A stretch of DNA of 25,886 nucleotides, from the NCBI GenBank assembly GCA_905208455.1, contig CAJLPK010000015.1:1-25886 (forward strand), read 5' to 3'. The notes under the pieces were generated by a model that searched no databases, was not told the origin of the DNA, and saw only the letters and a list, made by a program, of their open reading frames with translations. The stretch is from an uncultured Bacillota bacterium (GTDB lineage Bacteria > Bacillota > Clostridia > Christensenellales > QAND01). A program made the translations under genes and the position numbers. Of the stretch, positions 16,042 through 24,538 are shown piece by piece (the first letter of the stretch is position 1; the number at the start of each line of letters is the position of its first letter).

Positions 16042-17526
16042 TTATTTGACAAAGGCAATGCGGCTTTCATAGACTTTTCCGTCCAATTCCTTGGCCCACT
16101 GCTCCATTTTTTCCGTCCAAACCTCTTCTTTGGCCACTTCGTCCTCTTTGGAGGCCACCACTTCCTTGCCGCCCTGGTCATACGGCAGATCCCCGGCCGC
16201 TGCATCCATCTGCAAACGAATGATATGCACGCCAAACGCAGTTGCGGTTTGTGCCAGTTCTCCCTGCTTTGTCAGCGTACGGGCAGCAGCTACAAAATCC
16301 TCATCATACGTCGTATCGTCCGGCGCGATGACATAGCCGATCTTCGCTGTGACCGTATCCCCCTGCATGCCAGGATCTGTATTGTATTGCTCGATCAGCG
16401 CATCAAAGTCCTCACCGTCTTTCGCCTTTTGCATTGCCTCGTCTACCTTGGCCTGCACATTGGCCTGGGCTGTCTCTATCGCGCTTTTCAATTCGGCTTC
16501 CTTGGCCTCCAGCTGTGGCTTTTTGGTATCCAGGTCCTTCTGCGCCTGGGCAATGCTCTCGTCATAGGCGTCCAGTTTTTCCTGGCTGGCGTCCATTTCC
16601 TGCTTTTTGGATTCCGCCGTTGCCGTATCGCCGTCCGTGACCGCCTTATCGTATGCTTCCTTGGCCGCATCATAGGTGGATTGCTCGCCATCCCTGCTTT
16701 CCTGGTTGGTATCCAGGCTTTCCTGCGCGGTATCCACGTCGTTTTGCAGCGTTGTCTTTTCTTCAGACAGCGTCTCTACCTTGGTCTTATCCGCCGGCAA
16801 ATACTCAATGAGAATCTGCTTGACCAGCAAATAGTTTTCCGGCTTATACAATAGATAATCACCTGAAGATTCGTTGGTAATCGCCGTCATAAAATCGCTC
16901 GGCGTTTTCTCATAGGTTTCCTTTTGCTCTGCCAGGTCCTCTTTATAGCGGTTCTCCAGCGCCTTGTCCCCGGCCTTTACATCCTTTACTGTGCTTTCAT
17001 ACAGCTTGTTATATTTTTGGTTGCGCAAAAGGTCTTCCTTGTAGCTGGCTGCGTCTTCCGTTGCATAATAAGTGCGGAAAAACTCATCCACATCCTCGTC
17101 GATATTGCCCTCATAGCTTTCCGGCGATACCGAATTGTATCCCAACTGTGTTTTTACCTGGTCTATCGCATCGGCATAGATCTCGTCTACTTCCTCGATC
17201 TCTTCCTCTGTCAGCGGCATATCCCTGTCACAAATGGCAGCCGCCACGCGCAGCTCCATCCAGCTTTGGGCCAGCGTTACGCCCTGCTCATCCATGTATT
17301 CTCTCAGCTGGCTGTCCAGCCCCTCGTCCCAAAGGTCATCCTCCATGCCATAAGCGGATAGATAGGACTGCATCTGGCTGTACAGCTGCTCTTTTGTCAG
17401 CGCCTCCTCGCCTACCTTGGCAACAATTTGCGCCTTATCCTTATCACGGTTGACCGATACGCAGCCCGTCAAAAGGCCTACGCACATTGTCATCGCCAGC
17501 GCTATGGCTGCCCATTTCTTTTTCAT
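16042..17526 (-). CDS. prsA: PrsA-like lipoprotein with parvulin-type PPIase domain split by a coiled coil
   Basis: This 494-aa secreted lipoprotein has a signal peptide with lipobox LLTGC (Cys22). A SurA/PrsA-type N-terminal chaperone region (IVAKVGEEALTKEQLYSQM, about 33-230) follows. A parvulin-like peptidyl-prolyl isomerase domain begins at about 231 (LLVKQILIEYL) and resumes at about 354-438 (DGEDFDALIEQYNTDPGMQ, then AFGVHIIRLQ). Between these halves lies a Glu/Lys/Ala/Gln-rich coiled coil of roughly 105 residues (248-352). The His of the usual HILV motif is Gln237 here, so isomerase activity is uncertain, while the later GVHII His is kept. PrsA proteins help fold exported proteins at the membrane-wall interface. 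AGAGGA stands nine bases before the ATG at 17526. It has its own promoter after mfd. The gene name is given by similarity only. Confidence 0.82.
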   Translation of the reverse strand: MKKKWAAIALAMTMCVGLLTGCVSVNRDKDKAQIVAKVGEEALTKEQLYSQMQSYLSAYGMEDDLWDEGLDSQLREYMDEQGVTLAQSWMELRVAAAICDRDMPLTEEEIEEVDEIYADAIDQVKTQLGYNSVSPESYEGNIDEDVDEFFRTYYATEDAASYKEDLLRNQKYNKLYESTVKDVKAGDKALENRYKEDLAEQKETYEKTPSDFMTAITNESSGDYLLYKPENYLLVKQILIEYLPADKTKVETLSEEKTTLQNDVDTAQESLDTNQESRDGEQSTYDAAKEAYDKAVTDGDTATAESKKQEMDASQEKLDAYDESIAQAQKDLDTKKPQLEAKEAELKSAIETAQANVQAKVDEAMQKAKDGEDFDALIEQYNTDPGMQGDTVTAKIGYVIAPDDTTYDEDFVAAARTLTKQGELAQTATAFGVHIIRLQMDAAAGDLPYDQGGKEVVASKEDEVAKEEVWTEKMEQWAKELDGKVYESRIAFVK

Positions 17527-17577
17527 CGGCGTCCATCCTCTCTTGTACAAAGCTCGGTTGTCAAACATATTTTTGTT

Positions 17578-17606
17578 ATTATACCGCACTCACAGCTTGG
17601 TTTCAA
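17578..17606 (-). promoter_or_regulatory. Predicted sigma-A promoter of the prsA-like gene
   Basis: TTGAAA (17601-17606) and a perfect TATAAT (17578-17583) lie 17 bases apart on the minus strand, with the -35 starting two bases after the mfd stop codon. Predicted start is near 17571, with a 45-nt leader. Confidence 0.8.
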
Positions 17607-17608
17607 TC

Positions 17609-20600
17609 TCAGCTTGCTTGTGTCAAGTCCCTGAAAAAAGCCATTGTCTGCTCTGTCATTTCCTCTGCAGAGGCCTTCGGCAGCTTTAACAGCAGCCCCG
17701 GCGTTTCGCCTTTTGTAAAATGCGCCCCCTGCCCAAACCGCTCTGCCGCCTGCATGATTTGAAGCGGGTCCACCTCCGCCTGCAAGGCAAACTTCATGCG
17801 CGCCTGGCCCTGGCGCACCGTCACGCTTGCCACGCCGGCCTCGTGTGCCAGCGCGCGCAGCAGCGAAATCTCGATCAGCTGGCGCGTTGCCTCCGGTACC
17901 GGACCAAACCGGTCTTGCAATTCCTTTTCCAGATCCTCAGCATCGTGCACACCGGTAATATTGGCAATCTTTCGGTACACCTGTACCTTCTGCTCTTTGG
18001 AGCCCACATATTTTTCGGGCAGATAAGCAGCCAGCGGCGCGTCTACCGTCGTCTCAAAGGACGGCGCCGGTGCCTCGCCCCTTGCCTGTTTTACAGCGTC
18101 TGCCAACAGCTTGCAGTAGGTATCGTATCCCACATTTGCCATGTGTCCATGCTGTTCCGGCCCCAGCAGGTTGCCCGCGCCCCGGATCTCCAAATCGCGC
18201 ATGGCAATGCGAAAGCCGCTGCCAAGGTCGGTAAACTCCTTGATGGCATCCAACCGCTTTTGTGCTGTTTCGTTGACCTGCTTATTGGCCTCATACAGCA
18301 GATAGCAATACGCCGTTCGTGTACTCCGCCCGACGCGCCCTCTTAGCTGATACAGCTGGGACAGCCCCAGATGGTCGGCATCCAGCACAATCATGGTGTT
18401 GGCAGAGGGAATATCCACCCCGTTTTCCACGATGGTAGAGCAAACCAGCACATCCGCCTCCCGTTCATAGAATTGCAGCATCGCGCTTTCCAGCTGGTTT
18501 TCCGTCATCTGCCCATGCGCCATGGCAAAGCGCGCTTCCGGCACGAGCTGGCGCAGCTCATGCACCAGCCACTCCATCCTCTGCACCTTATTATATAGGA
18601 TGTACACCTGCCCGTCGCGGGCCAGCTCCCTGTGGATCGCTTCGCGGATCAGCCCCGCATCATACGGCGATACATAGGTATTTACCGGGATCCTTTGCTC
18701 CGGCGGCGTATGGATGACGGACATATCCCGGATCCCTACCAGCGACATTTCCATCGTGCGTGGGATAGGCGTAGCCGTCATCGTCAATACATCCACACTG
18801 CGCTTCATGTCCTTGATGGTCTCCTTATGCCCTACGCCAAACCGCTGCTCTTCATCCACCACCAGCAGCCCCAGGTCATGCGGCCTTACATCCTTGGCCA
18901 GCAGCCTGTGCGTACCGATGAGCACATCGATGCCGCCGTCCGCAAACTCCTGCAGGATCTGCTTTTGCTCCTTGGCGGTCTTGAACCGGCTCAGCACCTG
19001 CACCCGGATGGGGTACCCCTCAAAACGGGCGGCCATCGTTGCATAGTGCTGCTGGGCCAAAATCGTCGTCGGCACCAGCACCATGGCCTGCTTGGCGTCC
19101 ATCACGCATTTGAAAATGGCGCGCATCGCCACCTCCGTCTTGCCATAACCGACATCGCCGCATAACAGGCGATCCATGATTTTATTGGATTCCATATCCC
19201 GCTTGATCTCTTCTACGCTTTGCAGCTGCCCCTCCGTTTCTTCAAAGGGGAACGCCTGCTCAAACTCCGCCTGCCAAGCCGTATCCTCCGAGAACGCATA
19301 GCCTGTCATCGCTTGCCGGGCCGCATAGATCGAGACCAGATCCTGCGCCAGCTTTTTCACCGAGCTGGAAACCCTCTTTTTCGCTTTTTCCCACTCAGCG
19401 CCGCCCATCTTGTTTACCTTGGGCGTATCGTCATTGCCAATGTATTTTTGCAAACGGTCCGCCTGGTCGGCCGGGATGTAGAGCTTATCCCCGCCGCGGT
19501 ATTCCATCAGCATAAAGTCCTTGGGCTTTCCCTCCACTGTGATGGTGGTAAGCCCCTTGTATACGCCGATCCCATGCACATCGTGCACGGCATAATCCCC
19601 AACCCTCAGGTCGACCGCCGGCATCGCCGCCTGCAGGGAGCTCTTCTGCTTTGCCGGCGTACGCGCTCCTTGGGTACGGAAAATCTCATACTCGGAAAAG
19701 ACAAGGTAGTTTTCCTCTCCCATCTCGAAGCCGCTGCCCAGCGGCGCGACTGTCAGAACGCTATATCCCCTTTGGGGCGGGTTTTTCATTTCGGTATCCA
19801 CCACACAGGAAACGCCTCTGTCCAACAGCGATTGGTAAAGCGTCTGGCAGCGCTTTTCATTTTGCAGGGCCAGTACCGTGCGGTATCCGTGCTTGTTGCG
19901 CAGGGTCAGTTCATCTGCCAGCAAATCAAACCTGCCATGCAGGGCTTGGGCCGGGCGAATCTGAAATACATGGCTGTCTCCTGTCTGCTGTACAGCAGAG
20001 CAGGACAGCGTATATACATCCGGCGGGGCCGTCAAATGCACATACGGCGCCAGTTGGTTTTCCCAGCCCAGCGGCGCCATCCCCTTTTCCTTAAGCTCTA
20101 CTACCGTAGATTGAATCTCTAAATCCGAAGAATGGGCCGCATCCGACAGCCGAATCGGCTCATCCAGCAGCAGCACGCTGCCGGCCGGCAGGTAATCCAC
20201 CGCCGTATACGCCGGCAAAAACAGCGACAAAACCTCATAGCTCTGCGTATAATCGCCTTGGGCTATGCCGTCGTGTAGCTGGCGCAGCCGCTCGCTCTGC
20301 TCATTTTGCGCAGAAAGCGGGATATCCTTTAAGATCTTATCCATTTCCAGCAATGCCTTTTGCGCCTGCTTATGCGTCAGTGGGGCTTCCACGGCCGGCG
20401 ATAAGGCAAACTGCTGCACTTCCTCCTGGCTGCGCTGCGAGAGCACATCCAGCCTCCGGATTTGGTCTATCTCATCGCCGAAAAAGTCCACCCGTACCGC
20501 ACTGCCGTCCGCGCCGAATATATCCACAATGCCGCCTCTTACGGCAAATTCGCCTGTTTCCTGCACTGTTTCGCTGCGCTGATACCCCGCCAGAGCCAGC

Positions 20601-21088
20601 TTTTCCATCACCTTGTTAATCTCAATGCGCTGTCCCTTTTGCAGGGCAAACACATGCTTTTGAAAATCCTCCGGCGGGGCCAAGCGGGCCCGCGCCGCAT
20701 CCACGCCCGCAATGATGACAAACGGCGCGCCCGAAACAGCCCGGCTCAGCGCCTTGGCGCGCAGGCCCTGCGTCTGCTTGTTTTGTCCCCGTGCACGGCT
20801 GAGCTGTACCGTCCTCTGCGGCAGCAGCAGGCACGCTTCCCCCAGCGCAGGCTCCAGCGCTGCGTAAAGCTTCTGTGCAGAAAAATCTCCCGAGGTTACG
20901 ATCATTATCGACTTTTTCTGCTGGTAAAACAGCGATAATACCAACGGGACCTTCCCGTTTTCCGGCATGCCAAAAAGAGAGAGTTTTTTCTGCTCCCCCT
21001 TCATGCCCGCAATCAGTCTTTTGTACGCGCCGCCCTCCGTCAGCGGCTTCAGCAAAGGGCTGATCTGTGCCCATGGCTGCTGTTGCAT
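17609..21088 (-). CDS. mfd: Transcription-repair coupling factor Mfd
   Basis: Mfd pushes stalled RNA polymerase off damaged DNA and recruits UvrA. The 1159-aa length is typical. The N-terminal UvrB-like region (about 1-250) leads to the RNA-polymerase-interacting domain (about 494-560, VGDYAVHDVHGIGVYKGL). The SF2 translocase follows, with Walker A GDVGYGKT near 644-651, VVDEEQRFGV, TMTATPIPRT, VCSTIVENGVDIPSANT and the QLRGRVGRS motif. The C-terminal TRCF domain begins near PEKYVGSKEQKVQVYRKIA. I start at the ATG at 21086-21088, five bases after GGGAGG. It lies 16 bp after pth, consistent with a glmU-pth-mfd operon. The Bacillus fin gene normally found between pth and mfd is missing here. 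Confidence 0.98.
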   Translation of the reverse strand: MQQQPWAQISPLLKPLTEGGAYKRLIAGMKGEQKKLSLFGMPENGKVPLVLSLFYQQKKSIMIVTSGDFSAQKLYAALEPALGEACLLLPQRTVQLSRARGQNKQTQGLRAKALSRAVSGAPFVIIAGVDAARARLAPPEDFQKHVFALQKGQRIEINKVMEKLALAGYQRSETVQETGEFAVRGGIVDIFGADGSAVRVDFFGDEIDQIRRLDVLSQRSQEEVQQFALSPAVEAPLTHKQAQKALLEMDKILKDIPLSAQNEQSERLRQLHDGIAQGDYTQSYEVLSLFLPAYTAVDYLPAGSVLLLDEPIRLSDAAHSSDLEIQSTVVELKEKGMAPLGWENQLAPYVHLTAPPDVYTLSCSAVQQTGDSHVFQIRPAQALHGRFDLLADELTLRNKHGYRTVLALQNEKRCQTLYQSLLDRGVSCVVDTEMKNPPQRGYSVLTVAPLGSGFEMGEENYLVFSEYEIFRTQGARTPAKQKSSLQAAMPAVDLRVGDYAVHDVHGIGVYKGLTTITVEGKPKDFMLMEYRGGDKLYIPADQADRLQKYIGNDDTPKVNKMGGAEWEKAKKRVSSSVKKLAQDLVSIYAARQAMTGYAFSEDTAWQAEFEQAFPFEETEGQLQSVEEIKRDMESNKIMDRLLCGDVGYGKTEVAMRAIFKCVMDAKQAMVLVPTTILAQQHYATMAARFEGYPIRVQVLSRFKTAKEQKQILQEFADGGIDVLIGTHRLLAKDVRPHDLGLLVVDEEQRFGVGHKETIKDMKRSVDVLTMTATPIPRTMEMSLVGIRDMSVIHTPPEQRIPVNTYVSPYDAGLIREAIHRELARDGQVYILYNKVQRMEWLVHELRQLVPEARFAMAHGQMTENQLESAMLQFYEREADVLVCSTIVENGVDIPSANTMIVLDADHLGLSQLYQLRGRVGRSTRTAYCYLLYEANKQVNETAQKRLDAIKEFTDLGSGFRIAMRDLEIRGAGNLLGPEQHGHMANVGYDTYCKLLADAVKQARGEAPAPSFETTVDAPLAAYLPEKYVGSKEQKVQVYRKIANITGVHDAEDLEKELQDRFGPVPEATRQLIEISLLRALAHEAGVASVTVRQGQARMKFALQAEVDPLQIMQAAERFGQGAHFTKGETPGLLLKLPKASAEEMTEQTMAFFRDLTQAS

Positions 21089-21104
21089 CAATGCCTCCCT
21101 GGCG

Positions 21105-21668
21105 TTATACGCCGTTATACGCCCGCTGTGCCGCTTCTATGCCCTCTGTTAAAAGAAGCCTTGCCGCCTGGGCGCCGTGTTCAATGCTGCGCTGGAATAA
21201 AAGCGCATCCTCCCCTCTGGGAACCCCCAGCACAAAATCGACCAAATCCCATTTTTCCGGCGGGGCGCCCACGCCCAGGCGTACACGCGGGAACCCTCCC
21301 TCGCCCAAATGGGCCAAAATGCTGCGCATGCCGTTGTGCGTGCCAGCGCCGCCCTTTCCTCTCACGCGGATCATACCAGCCGGCAGGTCTATATCATCGT
21401 ACAGCACCGTAATATCTGCCAGCGCTGCTTTATAATACGCAGCAAAGTCCATGACGCATTCGCCGCTGTTGTTCATAAAGGTCTGCGGTTTGATTAGCAG
21501 CACCTTTTCTGCGCCGCTTTGTGCCTGGCGTACCACAGCGCCGCGCTGTTTTTTCTCCGGCATGGCGTTGAGCAGCGCCGCCAGCTCATCCAACGCCAAA
21601 AAACCGGCATTATGCCGGGTCTTGGCGTATTTATCTCCCGGGTTTCCCAGGCCAAATACCAATTTCAT
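21105..21668 (-). CDS. pth: Peptidyl-tRNA hydrolase
   Basis: Pth frees tRNA from peptidyl-tRNA that drops off ribosomes. The 187-aa protein has FGLGNPGDKYAKTRHNAGF with catalytic His19, then KPQTFMNNSGE with the substrate Asn, VLYDDIDLPAG with the catalytic Asp, and GGAGTHNGMRSI (the second residue of the usual GGHNG is Thr here). The C-terminal VDFVLG is intact. The ATG is one base after the glmU stop, so the pair is translationally coupled. Order glmU-pth-mfd is conserved in Firmicutes, although prs and ctc, which separate glmU and pth in Bacillus, are absent. Confidence 0.98.
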   Translation of the reverse strand: MKLVFGLGNPGDKYAKTRHNAGFLALDELAALLNAMPEKKQRGAVVRQAQSGAEKVLLIKPQTFMNNSGECVMDFAAYYKAALADITVLYDDIDLPAGMIRVRGKGGAGTHNGMRSILAHLGEGGFPRVRLGVGAPPEKWDLVDFVLGVPRGEDALLFQRSIEHGAQAARLLLTEGIEAAQRAYNGV

Positions 21669-21669
21669 C

Positions 21670-23037
21670 TTATTTGAGCTTCCCCTGTTTTCTTCGATTG
21701 TCTGCCCAGGCCGGCTTTGTTTCGGCGCGGACGCGGCCGATTGCCATGGCGCCCGCTTCCACCTCTTCAGTTACCGTGGTGCCGGCCGCCACATAGGCGC
21801 CCTCACGCACCGCCACAGGCGCCACCAGGTTTACATTGCAGCCGATAAAGCAGTGGTCCTCCACTATGGAGCGCTGTTTTATTTTCCCATCGTAATTTAC
21901 AAAAATGGTGCCACAGGCAATGTTGCATGCTTTGCCGATATCCGCATCGCCGATGTAGGATAGGTGAGGCAGCTTGGTGCCGTCCCCGACTGTGGCATTT
22001 TTCACTTCCACAAAATCTCCGACCTTGCATCCGCTGCCGATCCTGCTGCCCGGCCGCAGATACGCGAACGGCCCTACCGTCGTGCCGCTCCCGATCTCGC
22101 TTTGCACGATCACGCTGTTTTGCAGCTCCACACCATCCGCCACAACGCTGTCCTCTATGCGTGAAGAGCCCATCAGCACACAGCCCGCTCCGATCTTTGT
22201 ACGGCCCTTGAGCACCACGCCCGGGTACAAAATGGTATCGCAGCCGATTTCCACCTGCTCTTCTATATAGACCTGCTGAGGATCGAGGATGGTAACGCCG
22301 TTTCTCATATGGGCCTCTTTGATTTTTGCTTGCAGATATTGCTCTGCCTGCATCAGCTGTACCCTGTCGTTGACGCCCATGCACTCCGCTTGGCTCGCCG
22401 CTACCGCCTCCACAGGGCGGTGTGCCTGTACCAAAAACTCAATGCAGTCCGTCAGGTAATACTCCTGCTGCGCGTTGTCGCAGGTCAGCTGCGCCAGCCC
22501 TTCCAGCAGCGCACGGTTGTCAAAGCAGTATACCGAAGCATTGACCTCTTTGACCTGCCGCTGCTCTTCCGTGGCGTCTTTATGCTCCACAATCCTCGCT
22601 ACACGGCCGCAGCCGTCCCGCAGCACTCGTCCATAGCCCGTTGGGTCCTCTGCCAAGCTGGTCAAAAGCGCTGCGCCGCCCTTTGGCGTTTTTTCGATCA
22701 GTGTTTGCAGTGTTTCGCGCGTCAAAAGCGGCATATCGCCGGCCAGCACCAATGTCTTGCCATCGTACTCCTTGAGATAAGGCATCGCCATCTGTACCGC
22801 ATGCCCTGTGCCCCTTTGCTCCGCCTGCTCTACCACCGCCGCCTGTTTCTCTACAAACGGCGCCACCTGCTCTTTTCCATGGCCTACGACTACAACGGGC
22901 TGGCATTGTGCCGGGCAGGCATTCAATACCCTCTGCACCATTTCTATCCCGCATACCTTATGCAGCACCTTGGGTGTTCCGCTCTTCATTCTCTTCCCCT
23001 CGCCTGCCGCCAGTACCACTGCCTTGATGGACTCCAC
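21670..23037 (-). CDS. glmU: Bifunctional UDP-GlcNAc pyrophosphorylase / glucosamine-1-phosphate acetyltransferase
   Basis: GlmU makes UDP-N-acetylglucosamine, the first wall-specific precursor. The N-terminal uridyltransferase shows VVLAAGEGKRMKSGTPKVLH, EQRGTGHAV and VLAGDMPLLT. The C-terminal left-handed beta-helix acetyltransferase has the RPG arginine, the VEVKNA lysine, the catalytic His in LPHLSYIGD, and NYDG. Length is about 455 aa, normal. No ATG fits. The GTG at 23035-23037 lies nine bases after AAGGGGG, while another GTG at 23043 would leave only three bases, so I prefer the former. Its promoter region carries a striking inverted repeat. It is the first gene of the glmU-pth-mfd operon. 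Confidence 0.95.
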   Translation of the reverse strand: MESIKAVVLAAGEGKRMKSGTPKVLHKVCGIEMVQRVLNACPAQCQPVVVVGHGKEQVAPFVEKQAAVVEQAEQRGTGHAVQMAMPYLKEYDGKTLVLAGDMPLLTRETLQTLIEKTPKGGAALLTSLAEDPTGYGRVLRDGCGRVARIVEHKDATEEQRQVKEVNASVYCFDNRALLEGLAQLTCDNAQQEYYLTDCIEFLVQAHRPVEAVAASQAECMGVNDRVQLMQAEQYLQAKIKEAHMRNGVTILDPQQVYIEEQVEIGCDTILYPGVVLKGRTKIGAGCVLMGSSRIEDSVVADGVELQNSVIVQSEIGSGTTVGPFAYLRPGSRIGSGCKVGDFVEVKNATVGDGTKLPHLSYIGDADIGKACNIACGTIFVNYDGKIKQRSIVEDHCFIGCNVNLVAPVAVREGAYVAAGTTVTEEVEAGAMAIGRVRAETKPAWADNRRKQGKLK

Positions 23038-23078
23038 CGACACATGCCCCCTTGCTTGGTTCTTATTATTATTTTCTC

Positions 23079-23119
23079 ATGCAAATGCTGCGTTCATTGT
23101 ATGCAAACATCCTTTGCAT
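23079..23119. promoter_or_regulatory. Candidate operator: ATGCAAA half site plus 19-bp inverted repeat
   Basis: ATGCAAA-CATCC-TTTGCAT at 23101-23119 is a perfect 7-bp inverted repeat with a 5-bp spacer. A further ATGCAAA lies at 23079-23085, 22 bp (about two helical turns) from the left arm. The inverted repeat fills the spacer between the glmU -35 and -10, and the half site falls just past the predicted start. I do not recognise the motif as a known regulon box. Confidence 0.55.
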
Positions 23120-23125
23120 TGTCAA
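23096..23125 (-). promoter_or_regulatory. Predicted sigma-A promoter of glmU-pth-mfd
   Basis: On the minus strand TTGACA (23120-23125) is followed after 18 bases by TACAAT (23096-23101). Predicted start is near 23089, about 52 nt before the preferred GTG. Its -35 lies about 12 bp from the -35 of a divergent atp promoter candidate. Confidence 0.72.
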
Positions 23126-23137
23126 GTTTTGGTGATT

Positions 23138-23166
23138 CTTACAGCTTTTTTCTTTCCTATTATAAT
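23138..23166 (+). promoter_or_regulatory. Candidate distal promoter of the atp operon
   Basis: CTTACA (23138-23143), 17 bases, then a perfect TATAAT (23161-23166). The start near 23173 would give a leader of about 228 nt. Confidence 0.5.
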
Positions 23167-23259
23167 TATATAAGATAAAATCAGTACGGGAGTCCCAAAA
23201 GAACTTCTCTTAACATAGATAAAAATATGAAAAAATAATCTATTATTTGGAAAAGAGTC

Positions 23260-23288
23260 TTGACATCCTGTTTCTTTGGGTGTAGGTT
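23260..23288 (+). promoter_or_regulatory. Candidate proximal promoter of the atp operon
   Basis: A consensus TTGACA (23260-23265), 17 bases, then TAGGTT (23283-23288), a poor -10. The leader would be about 105 nt. Either this or the upstream candidate, or both, may be used. Confidence 0.4.
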
Positions 23289-23400
23289 TACATCAAAATA
23301 AAAAAACAAGGGTGTTTGCCAAGGCGTTCTCTGCCTGTTGCCGGTAAGCTCCTTTTTATTTCTGTTATCCGTATCTATCCCAGCGAAAAGGAGGGATTCT

Positions 23401-23667
23401 ATGTCCATTACCCTGCCCGGTGTGCTCATCGGAGTCGTATTCGGCATCGCGCTTGGCTGCTTCCAGCTGTATGCGTTGTGGCATATGGTATCCAATCCTT
23501 CCTATCGCTGGCTGTGGTTCATCGGCAAAATGCTGGCCTATGTGGCAGTATTTTTGCTGATGGCGCTCTGGTCCGTAGGCCATCTGGCCGGCTGTGCGGG
23601 CGCGGCGCTCTTTCTGCTGTTTGCAGGAGCCGCCGTTATATTTACCAAGGCAAAGAGGAGCGATTGA
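23401..23667 (+). CDS. Small AtpI-like membrane protein, first gene of atp operon
   Basis: This is an 88-aa hydrophobic protein with two to three membrane helices (about 6-28, 38-58 and 60-82) and a short basic tail. The position directly before atpB and the size fit the AtpI/Atp synthase I group, which assists c-ring assembly or cation uptake in other bacteria. Sequence similarity to characterised AtpI is not obvious by eye, so I leave the symbol blank. AAAAGGAGG lies seven bases before the ATG at 23401, which is far better than any upstream start. Three bases separate it from atpB. Confidence 0.75.
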   Translation: MSITLPGVLIGVVFGIALGCFQLYALWHMVSNPSYRWLWFIGKMLAYVAVFLLMALWSVGHLAGCAGAALFLLFAGAAVIFTKAKRSD

Positions 23668-23670
23668 GTC

Positions 23671-24507
23671 ATGGAGCAAAATACAACCTCTCAAGCTTCC
23701 CAGAAGCAGGGAGGCAAAAAGAAAAAATCAATCAAGCAAAAGCTGTTGTCCTTTTTAAAGCTTGCTGCGCCATATTTAATCCTGTGCGTTATCTACGGCG
23801 TGCTGATGCTGATTTTTGGCCCAAAGGAAACAAACAGCATGGAGCTTTCCATTGACGTTGGTACTGTTACCCTGCCTGGCATCGGCGCTGTCAGCTGGTC
23901 CATCTTCGTTGGCGGTGTCATTCTGCTGCTGAGCATTCTCGTTCTGCTTTGCCTAAACCTGTTTTACTATAAAGGCATGCAGGAAAATCCAAAAAAATTG
24001 CAAAATTATTTGCAGCTATTCGTCAATACCTATGACAAAATGGCCACAGACCGCTTAGGGGAAACCATCGGGCGGCAAATCGCGCCTTACCTGTTCGCCT
24101 TAACGGTTTACATCGGGCTTGGCTGTTGCATTGAGTTGTTTGGGTTAACAGCTATGACTGCTGATATCAATACTACTTTGGCGCTGGGGATCTGTACGTT
24201 TATCATGATCAACTACATCACCATCCGCCACAGAGGATTGAAATACAGGGCGCAGAGTTATTTGAAGCCCATGGCCGCCGTAGCGCCTGTGAAGCTGCTT
24301 TCAGACTTGGCCGTGCCCGTTTCGCTGGCCTGCCGCCTGTATGGCAATGTGCTGGCCGGCATGATTGTTATGGAGCTTATTTATTCCGTAACGACCGTCC
24401 TGATTCCCCCTCTTCTTTCCCTGTATTTTAATGTGTTTCACACGGCAATACAGGTCTATATTTTCGTTTACCTTTCGCTTTCCTATGTAGGCGAAGCGTT
24501 GGATTAA
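23671..24507 (+). CDS. atpB: ATP synthase F0 subunit a
   Basis: Subunit a forms the ion half-channels next to the c-ring. The 278-aa protein opens with an unusually Lys-rich cytoplasmic segment (residues 10-30), then five to six membrane helices. The essential arginine is Arg222 in SLACRLYGNVLAG, matching the family SLxLRLFGN motif. The last helix IQVYIFVYLSLSYVGEA keeps the conserved Gln261. Residues around 138-160 (APYLFALTVYIGLGCCIELFGL) match the usual P-LF-F-NL-GL stretch only loosely. GAGGAGCG ahead of the ATG overlaps the previous gene's end. The gene is second in the atp operon. Confidence 0.95.
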   Translation: MEQNTTSQASQKQGGKKKKSIKQKLLSFLKLAAPYLILCVIYGVLMLIFGPKETNSMELSIDVGTVTLPGIGAVSWSIFVGGVILLLSILVLLCLNLFYYKGMQENPKKLQNYLQLFVNTYDKMATDRLGETIGRQIAPYLFALTVYIGLGCCIELFGLTAMTADINTTLALGICTFIMINYITIRHRGLKYRAQSYLKPMAAVAPVKLLSDLAVPVSLACRLYGNVLAGMIVMELIYSVTTVLIPPLLSLYFNVFHTAIQVYIFVYLSLSYVGEALD

Positions 24508-24538
24508 GATTTCATTCCTAAAAGGAGGATTTATCATC

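Larger units (their letters stand above)
23038..23400. other. Divergent control region between glmU and the atp operon
   Basis: This gap of about 363 bp has no convincing gene. It holds the minus-strand glmU promoter (23096-23125) with an ATGCAAA/TTTGCAT inverted repeat inside it and two plus-strand promoter candidates for atp (23138-23166 and 23260-23288). A long AT-rich leader follows. The leader includes a possible weak stem-loop near 23315-23350 (TTGCC with GGTAA outside, AGGC with GCCT inside). No known riboswitch or tRNA is seen. A minus-strand open frame of about 100 codons crossing it lacks a ribosome site and overlaps the AtpI-like gene. Confidence 0.6.

Noticed and set aside
17593..17616. 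Direct repeat CAGCTTG around the prsA-like promoter
   Set aside because: Only seven bases, partly in the mfd coding end; likely chance.
19220..20122. Plus-strand open frame of 300 codons inside mfd
   Set aside because: Antisense to an unbroken Mfd with all motifs; composition is not protein-like.
22309..23178. Plus-strand open frame of 289 codons opposite glmU
   Set aside because: Antisense to glmU and its promoter; no ribosome site and no domain.
23170..23400. tRNA or known riboswitch in the atp leader
   Set aside because: No cloverleaf or conserved riboswitch core could be drawn; only weak short stems.
23181..23495. Minus-strand open frame of 104 codons in the glmU/atp gap
   Set aside because: It overlaps the AtpI-like gene antisense, has no ribosome site or promoter, and its sequence looks random.
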